From contig NC_041003.1 of assembly GCF_004193775.1 (NCBI RefSeq), positions 28,831,735 to 28,895,734 of the forward strand: a stretch of DNA of 64,000 nucleotides, given 5' to 3'. The notes under the pieces were generated by a model. The model ran no database searches, was not told where the DNA came from, and was given only the letters and a program-made list of their open reading frames with translations. Made by a program: the position numbers and the translations under genes. This document shows, one piece after another, positions 61,893 to 64,000 of the stretch. The number at the start of each line of letters is the position of its first letter. Position 1 is the stretch's first letter. The DNA is from Glycine soja (lineage: Eukaryota > Streptophyta > Magnoliopsida > Fabales > Fabaceae).

Positions 61893-63123
61893 TCATGTGC
61901 TGCCTCCGCCCAAGTTGGCCCATGGACCCCAATCAGCCCTAGCCAAGTCAGCAATGAGGTCTTCATCAACTGCAGGATCCTCAGTAGTGGCTCCAGAAGG
62001 CTCTTCCCCCCTGTCAGTGGAGGGCTGGTCTCCTGGCCAGGCGACCTGCTGACGATAAGCCTCGAGAGTGATGAACGGTGGGTCCATCTATAGGTGCAAG
62101 GATAGCCTGTGCATGTTCTCCATAATGAGATGTTGTCCCATATGAATTGACCTCAGCATCTGACCATGGAGATCAATAGATGCTAATGTAGATGCTGGCG
62201 GAGGAACATGAGCCTTAGAAGGCTGAGAAGGATGAGGCTCCTCTAACGGCTGGCGCTGAAGCTCTGGTGCATGTGCGGCGGGTCCCTGGAAAGGTGATAG
62301 CTGAAGCTCTTCTTAATGTACACAAGGTTAATCACAAGACTGAGTGACTCAAAAATCAAGGTGTCAGAAACAACCCCTGAATGTCACACAGTGCCATGAT
62401 CAATGCTGGAAACCCGAGCTTGGAAGTGCTGTACTGGGCGATCTGGCAGATCTATAGATAAATGAGGATACTCAGGTCCAGGTCCATCTTCATCACCAAT
62501 CCATATATGAGCCGGGCCCTGTCAACATTAATATTAGAAGTATGAGAAGTAGGAGCAAGATTAAAGTAAGAAAGGACACTCCATGTCTGAGCGAGTGTCG
62601 TCAGATCCTTCCGCAGCAGCTTCCACAGGGCACCATCAACATTCAGCACAAAACGCCCCCCTGGTGTACACAAAGTGGAAAGGATGGCACCGTGATCGGG
62701 AGGAGTGTGGAGGTACTGGGAGTAGGCTGGGTACTCTTCCCCATCTGCCAGGATGACCGGGGTGTCGAGGAAGTTATTAATCGTCTCAGCATCAAATCTG
62801 ACCACCTATCCTCGAACCCTACAAAACTTCAGACTGCAGCCCTCTAGATCATATAGGTTGGAGTAAAACTCCTTCACCAGAGCAACACCAATCCTCTTCT
62901 TTAGTAATCGGGTCAACACCTGGTCCCATCGGCGCCTCTGGAGCTCCTGAAGGAACTCGTCAAACATCCCAGGTGCGAGCTCTACATTCCTCTCCGGAAG
63001 AATGTTCCGGAGCTGAATGTTGTCCTGGTATCTGTGCCATGCGATCTCTGAAGTGAAGTGGGAAAAGTCCTAGCCTAATGCTTCCCCAGGTGTAGGCACG
63101 GCTCGGCGTTTGCGGGGAGCCAT
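61893..63123 (-). pseudogene. Third ORF of the gypsy element (plant transposon protein type), broken
   Basis: The start is MAPRKRRAVPTPGEALG at 63123, followed at once by TAG. It continues in frame with FSHFTSEIAWHRYQDN, ELQRRRWDQVL and ALVKEFYSNLYDLEG. Further on (62805-62452) the recognisable domain reads VRFDAETINNFLDTP, LAQTWSVLSYFNLAPTSHTS and DRARLIYGLVMKMDLDL, typical of the 'putative plant transposon protein' domain. The C-terminal part (to 61893) is Pro/Ser/Asp-rich and ends ANLGGGST. Several stops break it. The function is unknown. Its plan resembles ORF3 of the Sirevirus at 54754. Confidence 0.75.
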
Positions 63124-63244
63124 CTGAAATGAAAACAAAACAGACTATAGTTAGTAAATAGAGGGGGTGCAAAAAGAAATTTAGAAGGGAGTGTAGTTAG
63201 TGAAAATAGAGGTGCAGAAAGTAAGGCGTGAGGGCTGATGAGCC

Positions 63245-63845
63245 CTAAGGCCCAACCCCGCGCTTAGCGTCTGCTTCATGGTGGGTGCTGGCACACGCTT
63301 AGCGCCACTGGCACGCGCTTAGCGCGTTCACCGAATTCATGAGCGCGCTTAGCGCGAGATGCCGGCTAAGCGCGTGCTGCATTTTCATGTTCTGTCTGGC
63401 GCAAGCTTAGCGTGCTCTCCCTTCCTTCTTTCCATGCTGCCTGTTCTCGCTAAGCCTCTGTGTAGGGCTTAGCATGATGGTACCTGCAAATCATTACAGC
63501 AACAGTCCAGATTCCAAATCTCACCTATTTTCGTTAAAACTGCGTGAAGAAATGCAAAGAGTGAGGAAGCTTAGAAAGAGTGAAAATGCAGAGTGTAAAT
63601 GCGCAGAAGAGATGAAAAGAACAAAAATAATGAGTCTGGGAATTTAAAACGCGCAGAGGGGGGTTGGGCCGTTTCGAAAACTGCCCAGCAGTTATTAGTT
63701 GCACGTTTAGGGCGCTGGAGCCGCTAAGCGCACCAAGGAAGGCGTCCCCTGGAATTTCCCCCGTAATTTAAAATTCAAAAATTTGAAAAATACCTGGGCG
63801 CTTAGCGCCTGGATGTGCGCTAAGCGCGTGGCTTTGTGCAGCCCA
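63245..63845. repeat. CGCTTAGCGCG motif cluster in the gypsy internal region
   Basis: CGCGCTTAGCGCG, ACGCTTAGCGCCACTGGC and GCTAAGCGCG repeat at least ten times, spread over 600 bp upstream (minus sense) of the third ORF. It is the same vocabulary as in the family's LTRs. Confidence 0.75.
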
Positions 63846-64000
63846 CTTCTCTTCAGCTATTGGCACCCATCTTATTACTGACTCCACCTGTTGGGCCTTT
63901 ACTTTCTGCACCTCCTGTTTCCTATTTGCACTTGTTGGGCTCTTTTTTTTTTGAAGGAATACAGAAAAATGACTACATTTTTACAAAATATCTTGGGTTG

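Larger units (their letters stand above)
59273..64000 (-). mobile_element. Gypsy-type LTR retrotransposon, minus strand, 5' part outside window
   Basis: The 3' LTR is at 59273-60604. The internal region runs right from 60605. A PPT-like TTTGGGGGATTTT (minus strand, about 60603-60616) abuts the LTR. The internal ORF at 61893-63123 has the third-ORF type found between pol and the 3' LTR in several plant gypsy lineages. No gag or pol is visible, because they would lie beyond 64000. Confidence 0.8.

Overview
This is nuclear DNA from a dicot plant, most likely soybean or another Glycine species. The basis is AT-rich sequence with GT-AG introns, legume lectin-receptor-kinase genes, a Sirevirus-type copia element whose LTRs carry the palindrome GTAATCGATTAC, and a gypsy LTR family full of CGCGCTAAGCGCG-like motifs. 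The species call comes from recognising repeat families, not from a search. Only one gene looks intact: an L-type lectin receptor kinase at 23129-25135. Almost everything else is transposons or genes broken by them.

Layout. 1-162 is the end of a CACTA-type transposon. 220-580 is a relic of an NPH3/BTB-family gene. 640-6233 is mostly intergenic. A second CACTA-like terminus starts at 6234. 7770-8040 is a probable plastid insertion containing trnS-UGA. 9607-12199 is an acylamino-acid-releasing enzyme pseudogene, and a complete solo LTR (9883-11263, TSD ATAGT) sits inside one of its exons. 12707-21922 is a 9.2-kb Mutator-like element (MULE) with long TIRs and a near-perfect 10-bp TSD. It carries a plant-mobile-domain (PMD) gene on +, a telomere-like repeat field, and a dead MURA-type transposase on -.

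23129-25135 is the intact receptor kinase. 25200-33550 is AT-rich intergenic DNA with small elements, including a SINE-like piece and nested foldback elements. 33565-38011 is a second MULE with ~270-bp TIRs and a perfect 10-bp TSD. It carries a PMD gene but no transposase, and a (TA)n(TG)82 tract abuts the PMD reading frame.

38369-46894 is a diverged duplicate of the lectin receptor kinase, including its promoter. It has lost its start codon and most of the kinase domain and is split by a copia element (39382-45867, TSD ATTTA). Immediately downstream, a Sirevirus-like copia element (46910-57362, TSD ACTTT) carries gag, pol and a third ORF, and its pol is interrupted by ~1.4 kb of foreign LTR-like DNA. 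A 22-residue kinase relic follows, then a SINE with target-site repeats. From 59273 to the right edge is the 3' half of a minus-strand gypsy element of the same LTR family as the solo LTR at 9883; its 5' end lies outside the window.

The most interesting signal is the pair of PMD-carrying MULEs. They share the terminal GGCAAA, 10-bp TSDs and a conserved PMD C-terminal tail, but one has a transposase and the other does not. Second is a third ORF of the 'putative plant transposon protein' type in both a copia and a gypsy element.
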